A stretch of 64,000 nucleotides of DNA from Streptomyces sp. HSG2 (GTDB lineage Bacteria > Actinomycetota > Actinomycetes > Streptomycetales > Streptomycetaceae). Positions 11,030-19,479 of the stretch are shown here, piece after piece (position 1 is the first letter of the stretch; the number at the start of each line of letters is the position of its first letter). The stretch is taken from positions 620,001-684,000 of the forward strand of contig NZ_CP066801.1 of the NCBI RefSeq assembly GCF_016598575.1, in the 5' to 3' direction. The notes under the pieces are model-generated. The model saw nothing but the letters and a program-made list of their open reading frames with translations. It had not been told where the DNA came from and searched no databases. Position numbers and translations under genes: made by a program.

Positions 11030-11127
11030 TCGTACTCGGCCTTCCCTCGCGATCGACGAACTCCCGGCGAGGACGACCTCGTCGAGCGGCACCCGTCCCG
11101 GAATCCCCCTGACGAACTCGGAAGATC

Positions 11128-11787
11128 ATGACAGAGAACATCGGCGTACTCGGTACGAAGTCACCCCAGCGCACCGACGTGGAGCGCGTCGTCAGCGCCC
11201 CCCTGCCCACGGTGCACGGAAAGTTCCAGGCGGTGGGATACTACGACCACCAACGGGGCGACGAACACGTCGCCCTCGTCCACGGGGACATCGGGACGGA
11301 GAGGGTGCTCACCCGCCTCCACTCCGAGTGCCTCACCGGGGACGCCTTCGGCTCCCGCCACTGCGAGTGCGGCGACCAGTTGGACGCCGCCCTGCGCGCC
11401 GTCGTCGACGAGGGCGCGGGCGTGGTCGTCTACCTCCGCGGCCACGAGGGCCGCGGCATCGGCCTGCTCCCCAAGCTCCGGGCGATGGCGTTGCAGGCGG
11501 ACGGCCTCGACACGGTCGAGGCCAACCTCGCGCTCGGCCTTCCGGTGGACGCCCGCGACTACGAGGCCGCCGCGCGGGTCCTGTCCGACCTCGGCATCGC
11601 CTCCGTGCGGCTGATGTCCAACAACCCGGCCAAACGAGAGGCCTTGACGCGCCACGGCATCGAGATCGCCGAGCGGGTGCCGCTGTTGATCCCACCGTGC
11701 GACGGCAACATCACCTACCTGCGGACCAAGCGCGAGAGAATGGACCACGACCTGCCCCATCTCGACGCCATGGCGCGCCCGTCCTGA
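11128..11787 (+). CDS. GTP cyclohydrolase II homologue of the FAPy-releasing type
   Basis: 219 residues, full length for a monofunctional RibA domain. Zinc ligands Cys68, Cys79 and Cys81 sit in HSECLTGDAFGSRHCECG. The GTP-binding strand YLRGHEGRGIGL and the NNPAKREAL loop are conserved. The decisive difference is LRAMALQ: Met120 (codon 11485-11487) stands where E. coli RibA has catalytic Tyr105 (IRAYALQ). The same Tyr-to-Met swap is known in one of the three S. coelicolor homologues (SCO6655), which stops at the formylated pyrimidine FAPy. So this enzyme probably feeds a dedicated pathway and not riboflavin. It is divergent from the creatininase gene, and an ATG with GGAAG upstream supports the start. 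Confidence 0.92.
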   Translation: MTENIGVLGTKSPQRTDVERVVSAPLPTVHGKFQAVGYYDHQRGDEHVALVHGDIGTERVLTRLHSECLTGDAFGSRHCECGDQLDAALRAVVDEGAGVVVYLRGHEGRGIGLLPKLRAMALQADGLDTVEANLALGLPVDARDYEAAARVLSDLGIASVRLMSNNPAKREALTRHGIEIAERVPLLIPPCDGNITYLRTKRERMDHDLPHLDAMARPS

Positions 11788-11978
11788 ACCCCGCTCGTCG
11801 CACGGGCCGCGGAGCCGCGCCACGGCCCCGTCCCGGCCCCCGCCGTGCCCGAGGTCGTCACCGCCGTGGCCGGGGCCACCGCCCGTCGAGGGCCCGTGGC
11901 AGGTGTGAGGGAGGGCGTAGGCGACACGCGGGACTAGGGTGTCGGGCAGCGTCGAGTCGTGGACGGGGGAGCGCCGGG

Positions 11979-14081
11979 ATGCTGGATCCGATCTCGCTGG
12001 GGGCGATCGCGGCGGTGTTGGGGGCCGTGGGGGCCGGCATGGCGAACGAGGCAGGCCGATGGGCCTGGGAGTCGGCGGGCGGCCTGGTCCGCAGGATCGC
12101 CGGCCGGGAAGTTGTCGCCCCCGCCACCCGGGAGCAACTGGAGGACGTGGCGCGGCTGGTCCACGAACGAGTGCGGGACGATCCCGAACTGGCCCGTGCC
12201 TGGCTGCGGTTCGCGGAAGGGGTGCGCGGCCGGCACTCGTCATCCGGCGTCGGTCGCCGCCGCCCCGGCCTGCCGCCGGGCCCCCGGTCCTTCACGGACC
12301 GCGGCAGTGCCCTGCGCCTCCTGGACGGCGAGGCGACCCGAGCCCACCGGGGCCGGCCCAGGATCGCGGTGGTCCACGGACCGGAGGGCATCGGCACCAG
12401 CTCTCTGGCCCTCCATTGGGGTTGGCTGCGCGCCGATCGCTTCCCCCACGGCCAGCTCTACGTCGACCTGCGCACGCGCGGCCCCGCCGAGGCCACCTCG
12501 ACGTTCCTGCGGCTGCTCGGCGTTCCCGAGGAGGAGATCCCCCCGACGGTCGAGGACCGCTCCGCGCTTTTGCGTGACTGCCTGACCGACCGGCGCTCGC
12601 TGCTGGTCCTCGACCACGCGGAGTCGGCGGCCCAGGTCCGGCCCCTGCTCACCGCCGCTCCGGGGGTGTTCACCCTGGTGGTCGCCCGGCACCCGCCGGC
12701 CGGCCTGGACGCCCTGCGGGTGCCGGTCGGACCGCTCGCCCGTCGGGACGCCGTGCGGTTGCTGACCGACCTGGCGGGCAAGCGGACCGTGGCGGCGGCC
12801 CGGGCGGCGCTGCCCGGCGTCCTGGAGCGCTGCGGTGGATCGCCCTACGCGCTGCGGGCCGCGGCCACCCACCTGCTCTCTCCGGCGAGCCCCGCGGCCC
12901 GCCCTCCCGGGACGCCCGGCGACCATCCCGTGCACACCGCCGCGATGGACTCCTACCGGCGTCTCACCCCCGGTGCGGCCCGCCTCTACCGGCTCACCGG
13001 GGTACACGACTGGCCCGCCGTGGACGCGGCGACGGCCGCTCGGGCCGCCGACGTTTCGGAGGCCGAGGCCAGGCGGCACTTGGCCGAGCTGGTCGACGCG
13101 CTCCTGATCGAGACCTCGGAGGGGGGCCGCCATCGCTTTCGCCCCGCCGTTCGGACGCACGCCGCCCGGACGGCCGCCGCGACGGACGGCGTCGCCGCCT
13201 GCTCGGCGGCCGTCGACCGGGTGGTGCGGCACTGCCGGGATCTCGCGGTCGGCGCGGCACGCGCGGCGCTGCCGGAGAGTTGGCGGGTACCGCGCGCCCA
13301 CTCCCCGGTCGGTTTCGCCGACCGGGGGGCGGCGGTGGCGGCGCTCGCGGCGGAGGCACCCAACCTCGTCGCGGCGGTACGGGCCGCGGAGGAGTTCGGC
13401 GACGTGGACTCCGTGCTGACGCTGTGCCGCGCGCTCTGGCCGTTGCAGTTGAAGGCCGGCCATCACGACATCCTGCTGCCCGCGTTGCGGATCGGCGCTC
13501 GCGTCGCCGACGCCCACACGCCCGGCAGTGCGTCGGCGGGCGCCCTGCACGCGCAACTGGCGCACTCCCTGACCGAGTCGAGGCGGTGGGACGAGGCCGA
13601 GAGCGAGATCCGGGCCGCCGCTCGGGACGAGCGGGCCTCCGGGCACGCGCGCGGGCACGCCTCCGCCGTGGAGTTCCTCGGGCTGCTGCGGTTGCGACAG
13701 TGGCGGTTCGAGGAGGCGGGTGCCGCCTTCCAGGAGGCGGGTCGCATCCTGGACTCCATCGGCCCGGGCGACGAGGGCGCCGCCGACCTGCCCCGTGCCC
13801 GGGCCCTGTTGCAGCGACACCGCGGGCGGGCGCTGCGCGGGCTCGGGCGCCGGACGGAGGCCGTGGCGACGTCGGAGCGGGCCCTCGCCTTCTTCCGCGG
13901 GCGAGGCGAGGCCTACAACAGCGCCCGGACGCTGACCGATCTGGCCGAGACCCATCTGGACGCCGGGGCGGCGAACCTCGCGCTGCCCTTGGTCGAGGAG
14001 GCGCTGACCGTGCTGGCACGGGAGAACGCGACCCCACACGTGGCGTGGCTGAGGACACTGCGGGAGCGTTGCCTCACTTGA
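11979..14081 (+). CDS. STAND/NB-ARC-type NTPase with TPR-like C-terminus, degenerate P-loop
   Basis: 700 residues. A hydrophobic Ala/Gly-rich N-terminus (MLDPISLGAIAAVLGAVGAG) leads to an NB-ARC-like core. The Walker A region reads VVHGPEGIGTSSLAL, with Thr140 in place of the invariant Lys. Walker B is SLLVLDHAES and a winged-helix-like stretch follows. The last 350 residues are helical and repeat-rich (TPR-like, ESRRWDEAESEIRAA, FRGRGEAYNSARTLTDLAE). Such proteins act as nucleotide-dependent signalling switches in Streptomyces; without the Lys this one may bind but not hydrolyse ATP. The ATG has GGGGGAG 8 nt upstream, and TAGGGT at 11935 may be the -10 box. It overlaps the convergent gene by 8 nt. 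Confidence 0.85.
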   Translation: MLDPISLGAIAAVLGAVGAGMANEAGRWAWESAGGLVRRIAGREVVAPATREQLEDVARLVHERVRDDPELARAWLRFAEGVRGRHSSSGVGRRRPGLPPGPRSFTDRGSALRLLDGEATRAHRGRPRIAVVHGPEGIGTSSLALHWGWLRADRFPHGQLYVDLRTRGPAEATSTFLRLLGVPEEEIPPTVEDRSALLRDCLTDRRSLLVLDHAESAAQVRPLLTAAPGVFTLVVARHPPAGLDALRVPVGPLARRDAVRLLTDLAGKRTVAAARAALPGVLERCGGSPYALRAAATHLLSPASPAARPPGTPGDHPVHTAAMDSYRRLTPGAARLYRLTGVHDWPAVDAATAARAADVSEAEARRHLAELVDALLIETSEGGRHRFRPAVRTHAARTAAATDGVAACSAAVDRVVRHCRDLAVGAARAALPESWRVPRAHSPVGFADRGAAVAALAAEAPNLVAAVRAAEEFGDVDSVLTLCRALWPLQLKAGHHDILLPALRIGARVADAHTPGSASAGALHAQLAHSLTESRRWDEAESEIRAAARDERASGHARGHASAVEFLGLLRLRQWRFEEAGAAFQEAGRILDSIGPGDEGAADLPRARALLQRHRGRALRGLGRRTEAVATSERALAFFRGRGEAYNSARTLTDLAETHLDAGAANLALPLVEEALTVLARENATPHVAWLRTLRERCLT

Positions 14082-15804
14082 CCTGATCGACCGTCACCGC
14101 GTGCGCGACGTCTCCCGTACGAACCGTCAGCCGGCGGCCGGGAAGCTCCCCCGGCTCCCAGCCCGCGGCCAACCACGCGTACAGACCCGAGGCGTAGGCG
14201 AGCGGGTCACCGTCGACGCCGGGAGCGGCGGCGATCCGGAGCGACTCCCCGGAGCGGGTGCGCACCAGACAGCTCGTCGGGTCGGTCACCCGGACCGCCA
14301 TCGCGGCGAGGGGGTGGCGCGCCAGTACCTCGGCCGCCCACCGCGCGGGCGTTCCCAGGCGTGGATCATCGGCCGGTCCGTGGCGGAAGACCAGGTCGGC
14401 GAGGGCCAGATGGTCGGTCTCCCGGGTGTCCTCCGACACCGCCAGGTGGACGTCCCCTGGCGGGGCGGAGGTCGGACGGAGGTCGGCGTACCGCGTCACC
14501 ATGACCTCGTCCGGGTGCGTCACCCTGGTGAACACGGTCATCGGGACGCGCGGGGAGCCCGAGTCGAGCGGGAGAAGCGGCAACGGCTCCAGACGGGCCG
14601 GGGCGTCGGGCTCGGGAAGGCCCATCAGGTCGTAGAAGAGTCGGCGCAGGAGCGCCGCCGAGGCCCCGGGCGCGGAGCTGACGAACGCGGCCGGCTCGGG
14701 CATCGGGTGGTGTGTGCCCATCAGGGCCTCGACCTGGGGGCGCAGCGCCCTGTCGGGGTCGAGACGAGGGGCGGCGCGGACGAAGGCGTGCGTCGGTGCG
14801 GACGCGTCCAGACCCGCGAGGGGGGCGGCGGCGAGCAGGACGGGCGTCCCGAGCGCGGCGGCGTAATAGGTGACGGAGCCGTGGTCGCCGATCACGACGT
14901 CGGCGGCGAGCAGCGCCTGACGCCAACCGTCCAGCGGGTCGATCAGCGCCAGTCCCGCCCGCCTGGCGCGGTCCAGCCAGGCGCGGACCTGTCCGGGACC
15001 GTGACCGTGCCAGATGTTCGGATGAAGCACGGCGGCCGTCCGGTACTCGTCCGCGGGCAACTCCGCGGCCAGACGGGGCAGCAGGGACGGCAGGACGTCG
15101 TCTCCGCCGTCGCCGAACAGGGACTCGGGGTTCCAGGTCGAGGTGAGGAGGACGAGTCGGCGACCGCGACCGGTGCCGAGGGCCCGACGGAAGCGCCCGC
15201 GGTCCGGGCGAGCCGCGACGACACGGTCCCAGCACGGGTCGCCCGCGACGACCCCGGTGGCGGACGCCTCCGGGCAGCCGGCCCGCAGTCGCTCGGCCTG
15301 CTCCGGGTGGGAGAGCACCAAGGCGTCGGCGATCGGCCGTCCCTCCGGGTCGAGCAACCACTCCGGCGACATGCCGAACACGGGCGGAGGGCTCCCGGCT
15401 CCCGGCTCCCGGCTCCCGGCTCCCGGCAAGCCGAGTCTCTTGGGGTATCCGACACCATGCGACAGGACGACGAGTTTTCCCGGAACGGCGTCGAGTCGAC
15501 CGCCGAGGCTCGCCGAGATCGCCAGGGCGACCGGCGTCGCCACGGCCTGTTCCCAGGGCAACACCGGCACGCCCACCGCGGCCAGCAGTTCTTCGAGCCC
15601 GGACCGGAATGCGGAGGAGCCGGGACCGGTGGCGAGCACTTGAACGCGCAGATCGTCGTGGAAGAGCGGGAGGACATCCAGAAGGCGGGTCGCGGCCGTC
15701 ACGTTGTGCACGACGAGGAGCACCTTGGTGGTGCGCCCACGCGTCGCCCACCGCGCCGCGTCATCGCCCACCGGAACCCGTATCCAGCCGGTGTCCGCCG
15801 CCAC
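14074..15804 (-). CDS. GT-B-like (CDP-glycerol glycerophosphotransferase-like) protein of unknown function
   Basis: 576 residues. Segments such as KVLLVVHNVTAATRLLDVL, KLVVLSHGVGYPK, AAVLHPNIWHGHGPG and VVIGDHGSVTYYAAALGTP resemble the acceptor and nucleotide-binding halves of GT-B glycerophosphotransferases. I recall similar Streptomyces proteins carrying the old misleading label initiation factor 2. The reaction is unknown; a cytoplasmic transferase for envelope polymers is possible. An insert of REPGAGS-like residues between LGLP and FGMSPEWL is coded by a 7-bp tandem repeat (separate entry). The GTG start at 15804 has only a weak ribosome binding site, so the true start may be a few codons further in. 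Confidence 0.7.
   Translation of the reverse strand: MAADTGWIRVPVGDDAARWATRGRTTKVLLVVHNVTAATRLLDVLPLFHDDLRVQVLATGPGSSAFRSGLEELLAAVGVPVLPWEQAVATPVALAISASLGGRLDAVPGKLVVLSHGVGYPKRLGLPGAGSREPGAGSPPPVFGMSPEWLLDPEGRPIADALVLSHPEQAERLRAGCPEASATGVVAGDPCWDRVVAARPDRGRFRRALGTGRGRRLVLLTSTWNPESLFGDGGDDVLPSLLPRLAAELPADEYRTAAVLHPNIWHGHGPGQVRAWLDRARRAGLALIDPLDGWRQALLAADVVIGDHGSVTYYAAALGTPVLLAAAPLAGLDASAPTHAFVRAAPRLDPDRALRPQVEALMGTHHPMPEPAAFVSSAPGASAALLRRLFYDLMGLPEPDAPARLEPLPLLPLDSGSPRVPMTVFTRVTHPDEVMVTRYADLRPTSAPPGDVHLAVSEDTRETDHLALADLVFRHGPADDPRLGTPARWAAEVLARHPLAAMAVRVTDPTSCLVRTRSGESLRIAAAPGVDGDPLAYASGLYAWLAAGWEPGELPGRRLTVRTGDVAHAVTVDQVK
15391..15427. repeat. heptanucleotide tandem repeat inside a coding region
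   Basis: GCTCCCG is repeated five full times and then a further GC, in perfect tandem. The unit is not a multiple of three, so gain or loss of one copy would shift the reading frame of the minus-strand gene at 14074-15804. It encodes the Gly/Ser/Pro/Glu-rich insert of that protein. Confidence 0.95.
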
Positions 15805-15942
15805 GTCCTGTCAGCCCCCGTGTGTCGCTCGTGATCGGCACACGATACCGACCCGGGTCGAAGGCCCCGTGCCGCCCCCGTCCGGTCGCCGGCCAACGGG
15901 TCGGCGACGCAGGGTCGGGGGACCTCTCCCGTCCGCGTCGGG

Positions 15943-16014
15943 ACGGTACGGGGGCACGGTCGTGGCAACCGCGCCCCCGTACCGTTTCCCGGCGTGGGGC
16001 CGGCGTGCCGGCCC
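15943..16014. terminator. two hairpins after the YHYH protein gene
   Basis: A 13-bp perfect stem has arms at 15943-15955 (ACGGTACGGGGGC) and 15973-15985. Nearer the gene, GGGCCGG/CCGGCCC at 15997-16014 forms a short palindromic hairpin 5 nt past the minus-strand stop codon. Together they probably terminate the gene at 16019-16993. Confidence 0.65.
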
Positions 16015-16018
16015 GTCG

Positions 16019-16993
16019 TCAGCGGGGTCCGCCGCTGACGACGAAGCTGTCCGCCATGGTGCCCACGACGTGGCGGGGGATGAAGGGGAAGGACTCGGTG
16101 AGGACGTAGTAGTACGTCCCGTCGGGGTACTCCGGGGTGACGCCCTGACGGCCGTTGGCCAGGTCCAGCTTGCCGTGTCCTTCGACGTACTCGAAGTCCT
16201 CCGTGTAGGTGCCGTCGTAGCGGCCGCCCGGACCGCCGGATCTCGTGCCGGACCGCAGTCGGTAGGACGGGGTCAGGTCGCTGATGCCGGACTCCGGGTC
16301 CTGGGGGTCGGTGTAGCCGTACCGCGCGTAGACGGGGAAGCCGTCGCCGGCCCATCCCAGCAGCGGGGAGTGAGCGGAGGGGTCCAGGTTGCCCACGAGG
16401 CCGGTGGGCATGCCGTGGTAGTGGTAGGCGCCGGTCGGCTGCACATGGGCGTGGTTGTCGTCGAGGCCGAGGGACGCGGTGGGGCTGATGGCCTCGACCG
16501 TCCATCCGGACTGTCGGTCGCCCCGGTACCACTCGGCCGCCAGGGGATCGAAGAGGACGCCGTTGACGGCGATGCCGAACGGCTGCGGGAGCAGCAGCGG
16601 GGTCGGCTCGGCGGCGACCTCCCCCGCCACCGGCAGCTCGAACTCGTACGACTGCGCGGAGATGGAGTTGGGATTGCCGGGGTTGGGGAACTCGCCGGTC
16701 TCGTGGTTGGGGAGGCCGTTGGCCCGGATCGACCGGATGCCGTCGGCGACGACGACGTCGATCTCCGTTCCGGTGGTGGGATCGACGATCGAGTAGTCTC
16801 CGGTCAACTCGGTGGACTCGGGCACGGTTTCGGATACTTGCGGGACCTCTCCGGTGGCCGAGGAGTGCGCCACCCCCGTGACGGTCGTGCGCCCGCAGGC
16901 GGACACGCCGAGAGCCGCGGCGAGACCGCCGAGCAGGACGATCCGTCGGGAGGGAGAGGAGGGCCCGGACGTTCTGGTCTGATCCTGAGACAT
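16019..16993 (-). CDS. exported YHYH-domain lipoprotein, Tat-type signal
   Basis: 324 residues. The N-terminus has SRRIVLLGGLAAALGVSACG, a twin-arginine start with a hydrophobic core ending in a lipobox-like GVSAC, so the mature protein is probably lipid-anchored outside the membrane. The mature part has DDNHAHVQPTGAYHYHGMP, the His-rich motif that names the YHYH domain, plus GWAGDGFPVYARYGY, a conserved segment of that family. Function is unknown; the histidines suggest metal binding. The ATG at 16993 lacks a clear ribosome binding site, but CAGTCT lies 7 nt before it, so a leaderless message is possible. Transcribed divergently from the GH4 gene. Confidence 0.85.
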   Translation of the reverse strand: MSQDQTRTSGPSSPSRRIVLLGGLAAALGVSACGRTTVTGVAHSSATGEVPQVSETVPESTELTGDYSIVDPTTGTEIDVVVADGIRSIRANGLPNHETGEFPNPGNPNSISAQSYEFELPVAGEVAAEPTPLLLPQPFGIAVNGVLFDPLAAEWYRGDRQSGWTVEAISPTASLGLDDNHAHVQPTGAYHYHGMPTGLVGNLDPSAHSPLLGWAGDGFPVYARYGYTDPQDPESGISDLTPSYRLRSGTRSGGPGGRYDGTYTEDFEYVEGHGKLDLANGRQGVTPEYPDGTYYYVLTESFPFIPRHVVGTMADSFVVSGGPR

Positions 16994-17158
16994 GGCCGTG
17001 AGACTGCTCGGCCTGCCTGTGCGGGACATCGGGAGAACCTGTGCGATGGCCGTGAAACGGGGATCACGTCGGGCGGTGGCGGCGTGGGCCCGGGAGGGCA
17101 CCGTACCGACATGCCATGCTCGGCCGGGACAGGCGGGCCTCGACAGAGGGAGACGGAC

Positions 17159-18553
17159 GTGAGGCTGACCATCCTGGGCGGCGGCGGCTTCCGAGTACCC
17201 CTGGTGTACGGCGCGTCACTCGCCGATCGAGGCGTCGGACGGGTCACCGACGTCGTGCTCCACGACACGGACGTCGGACGCCTCGCCGCAGTGGGCCGGG
17301 TTCTCGCCGAACAGGCCGCCGGCGTCCCCGACTCCCCGCCGGTGAGGGTCACCGGCGACCTGGACGAGGCGCTGCGCGGGGCGGACTTCGTCTTCTGCGC
17401 CATCCGGGTGGGGGGGTTGCGCGGACGCGCGGAAGACGAGCGGGTGGCGACGGCGGAGGGCGTCCTGGGTCAGGAGACAGTCGGGGCCGGAGGACTCGCC
17501 TACGGGCTGCGGACCGTGCCCGTGGCGGTCGACATCGCCCGTCGGGTGGCCCGTGTCGCCCCTCGTGCCTGGGTCGTCAACTTCACCAACCCGGCCGGTC
17601 TGGTCACCGAGGCGATGGCCCGCCACCTCGGCGACCGAGTGATCGGCGTCTGCGACAGCCCCTCGGCCCTGGGCCGGCGGATCGCCGGCGCGCTCGGGGC
17701 CGACCCGGATCGATGCCGGACGGACTACGCCGGGCTCAACCACCTCGGCTGGGTGCGCAAGGCCTTCGTGGACGGTCGGGACGTACTGCCACGCCTGCTG
17801 GCCGACTCCGAGCGACTGGGCTCCCTGGAGGAGGGCCGGCTCTTCGGTGTCGAGTGGCTGCGGTCCCTCGGCGCCATCCCCAACGAGTACCTCCACTACT
17901 ACTACTTCCACCGGGAGACGGTGCGCTCGGTTCGCGAGGCCGAACTCACACGGGGCGCGTTCCTGTTGCGCCAGCAGACCGCGTTCTACGACCGGGCGAC
18001 GGACCCGGGGGTCTCGGCCCTCGACCTGTGGCGGCGTGCCCGTGCCGAGCGGGAGGCGACCTACCTGGCCGAGAACCGCCGTGCGGTCGGTGCCGGCGAG
18101 CGCGCCACCGAGGACACCGGGGGCGGCTACGAGTGGGTGGCCGCGGCTCTGATGCGCGCCGTGGTCCGCGACGAGCCGACCGTCCTCGTCCTCAACGTGC
18201 GCAACGGCGACACCCTGCCGGGCCTCGATCCGGAGGCGGTCGTCGAGGTGTCCTGCGAGGTCGACGCCGGCGGTGCGCGACCGCTGCCCGTCGACCCGCT
18301 GCCCGCGCACGCCGCCGGGCTGGTGTGCGCGGTCAAGGCGGCCGAGCGCGAGGTGCTCACGGCGGCCGAATCCGGCTCCCGGGCGGCGGCGATCAGGGCC
18401 TTCGCCCTGCACCCGCTGATCGACTCCGTGAACGTGGCCCGACGGCTGGTGGACGGCTACGCCGCCGTCCACCCTGGCCTGGCCTACCTTCGCCGACCTC
18501 GGCCCACCGGCACGCGCGGCCGGGATCCCTTGTCCGCCGACCCCTCCGTGTGA
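17159..18553 (+). CDS. family 4 glycoside hydrolase (6-phospho-beta-glucosidase-like)
   Basis: 464 residues. GH4 enzymes cleave (phospho)glycosides with NAD+ and a divalent metal through a redox-elimination mechanism. Visible are the dinucleotide-binding start LTILGGGGFRVP, VVNFTNPAGLVTEAM, the metal/substrate Cys in GVCDSP, the conserved GLNHLGW and IPNEYLHYYYF. The length fits the family. The GTG start is 6-9 nt after AGAGGGAGA. No PTS or sugar ABC transporter lies beside it, so the substrate, phosphorylated or not, is open. The next gene begins 74 nt downstream and may be read through. Confidence 0.93.
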   Translation: MRLTILGGGGFRVPLVYGASLADRGVGRVTDVVLHDTDVGRLAAVGRVLAEQAAGVPDSPPVRVTGDLDEALRGADFVFCAIRVGGLRGRAEDERVATAEGVLGQETVGAGGLAYGLRTVPVAVDIARRVARVAPRAWVVNFTNPAGLVTEAMARHLGDRVIGVCDSPSALGRRIAGALGADPDRCRTDYAGLNHLGWVRKAFVDGRDVLPRLLADSERLGSLEEGRLFGVEWLRSLGAIPNEYLHYYYFHRETVRSVREAELTRGAFLLRQQTAFYDRATDPGVSALDLWRRARAEREATYLAENRRAVGAGERATEDTGGGYEWVAAALMRAVVRDEPTVLVLNVRNGDTLPGLDPEAVVEVSCEVDAGGARPLPVDPLPAHAAGLVCAVKAAEREVLTAAESGSRAAAIRAFALHPLIDSVNVARRLVDGYAAVHPGLAYLRRPRPTGTRGRDPLSADPSV

Positions 18554-18627
18554 TCTCGTGGCCCCGAGTCCGGATCGCCGCTCTCCGACGGCGGCGACGG
18601 GGGCCGGCTCGAAAGGAGCGAGAGACG

Positions 18628-19479
18628 ATGACGACGCACGCGGGTCGGGTGTGGGCGATCAGCGACCTGCACGTCGGCCATGCGGAGAACCGCGAACTGG
18701 TCGCCGCGATGCGCCCGGAAGACGACCGGGACTGGCTGCTCGTCGCCGGGGACGTGGCGGAGAGCACGACCGACATCCGCTGGGCCCTGGGCACCCTCGC
18801 CCAGCGGTTCGCCCGGGTCGTCTGGGCCCCCGGCAACCACGAACTCTGGACGCACCCGCGTGACCCGGTCACCCTGCGCGGTGTGGAGCGGTACGCGCAC
18901 TTGGTGGACCTCTGTCGGGAGCTGGGCGTGATCACTCCCGAGGACCCCTACCCCGTCTGGCACGGTCCCGGCGGGCCGGTCGTCGTCGCTCCGCTCTTCC
19001 TGCTCTACGACTACTCCTTCCTCCCGGCGGGGTGCGACACCATGGAGCGGGGCCTCGCCTACGCCCACTCCACCGGGGTGGTCTGCACCGACGAGTACCT
19101 CCTGCACCCCGACCCCCACCCCGGCCGCGAGGCCTGGTGCCACGCCCGGGTGGCCGAGACGGAGGCACGGCTGGCGGCGCTCCCCGCCGACACCCCGACG
19201 GTGCTGGTGAACCACTACCCCCTGGACCGCCACCCCACCGAGGTGCTGCGGTACCCGGAGTTCGCCATGTGGTGCGGGACGCTGCGCACCGCCGACTGGC
19301 ACCGACGTTTCCGCGTGGACACCATGGTCTACGGCCATCTGCACATCCCCCGCACCACCTGGCACGAGGGGGTCCGTTTCGAGGAGGTGTCCGTGGGCTA
19401 CCCCCGCGAGTGGCGTGAGCGGCGAGAGCCACCGGGCCGACCGCGGCTCATCCTCCCCGGCGAGGAGGCCGCCCGGTGA
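18628..19479 (+). CDS. metallophosphoesterase, coupled to a PPTase gene
   Basis: 283 residues of the calcineurin-like fold. Metal-binding motifs occur in order: SDLHVGH near residue 12, LVAGDVAES, WAPGNHELW, LVNHYPL and YGHLHIP. AAAGGAG lies 9 nt before the ATG. Its stop overlaps the GTG of the phosphopantetheinyl transferase (GTGA), so both proteins are made together. The reaction is probably phosphodiester or phosphomonoester hydrolysis. A link to carrier-protein metabolism, for example removing the phosphopantetheine arm or degrading 3',5'-ADP from the PPTase reaction, is suggested only by the coupling. Confidence 0.93.
   Translation: MTTHAGRVWAISDLHVGHAENRELVAAMRPEDDRDWLLVAGDVAESTTDIRWALGTLAQRFARVVWAPGNHELWTHPRDPVTLRGVERYAHLVDLCRELGVITPEDPYPVWHGPGGPVVVAPLFLLYDYSFLPAGCDTMERGLAYAHSTGVVCTDEYLLHPDPHPGREAWCHARVAETEARLAALPADTPTVLVNHYPLDRHPTEVLRYPEFAMWCGTLRTADWHRRFRVDTMVYGHLHIPRTTWHEGVRFEEVSVGYPREWRERREPPGRPRLILPGEEAAR

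Noticed and set aside
10881..11978. Extension of the STAND protein upstream
   Set aside because: It overlaps the cyclohydrolase gene and has no domain; the ATG at 11979 has a clear ribosome binding site.
15391..15427. CRISPR-like repeat
   Set aside because: The copies are directly adjacent with no spacers and lie inside a gene.
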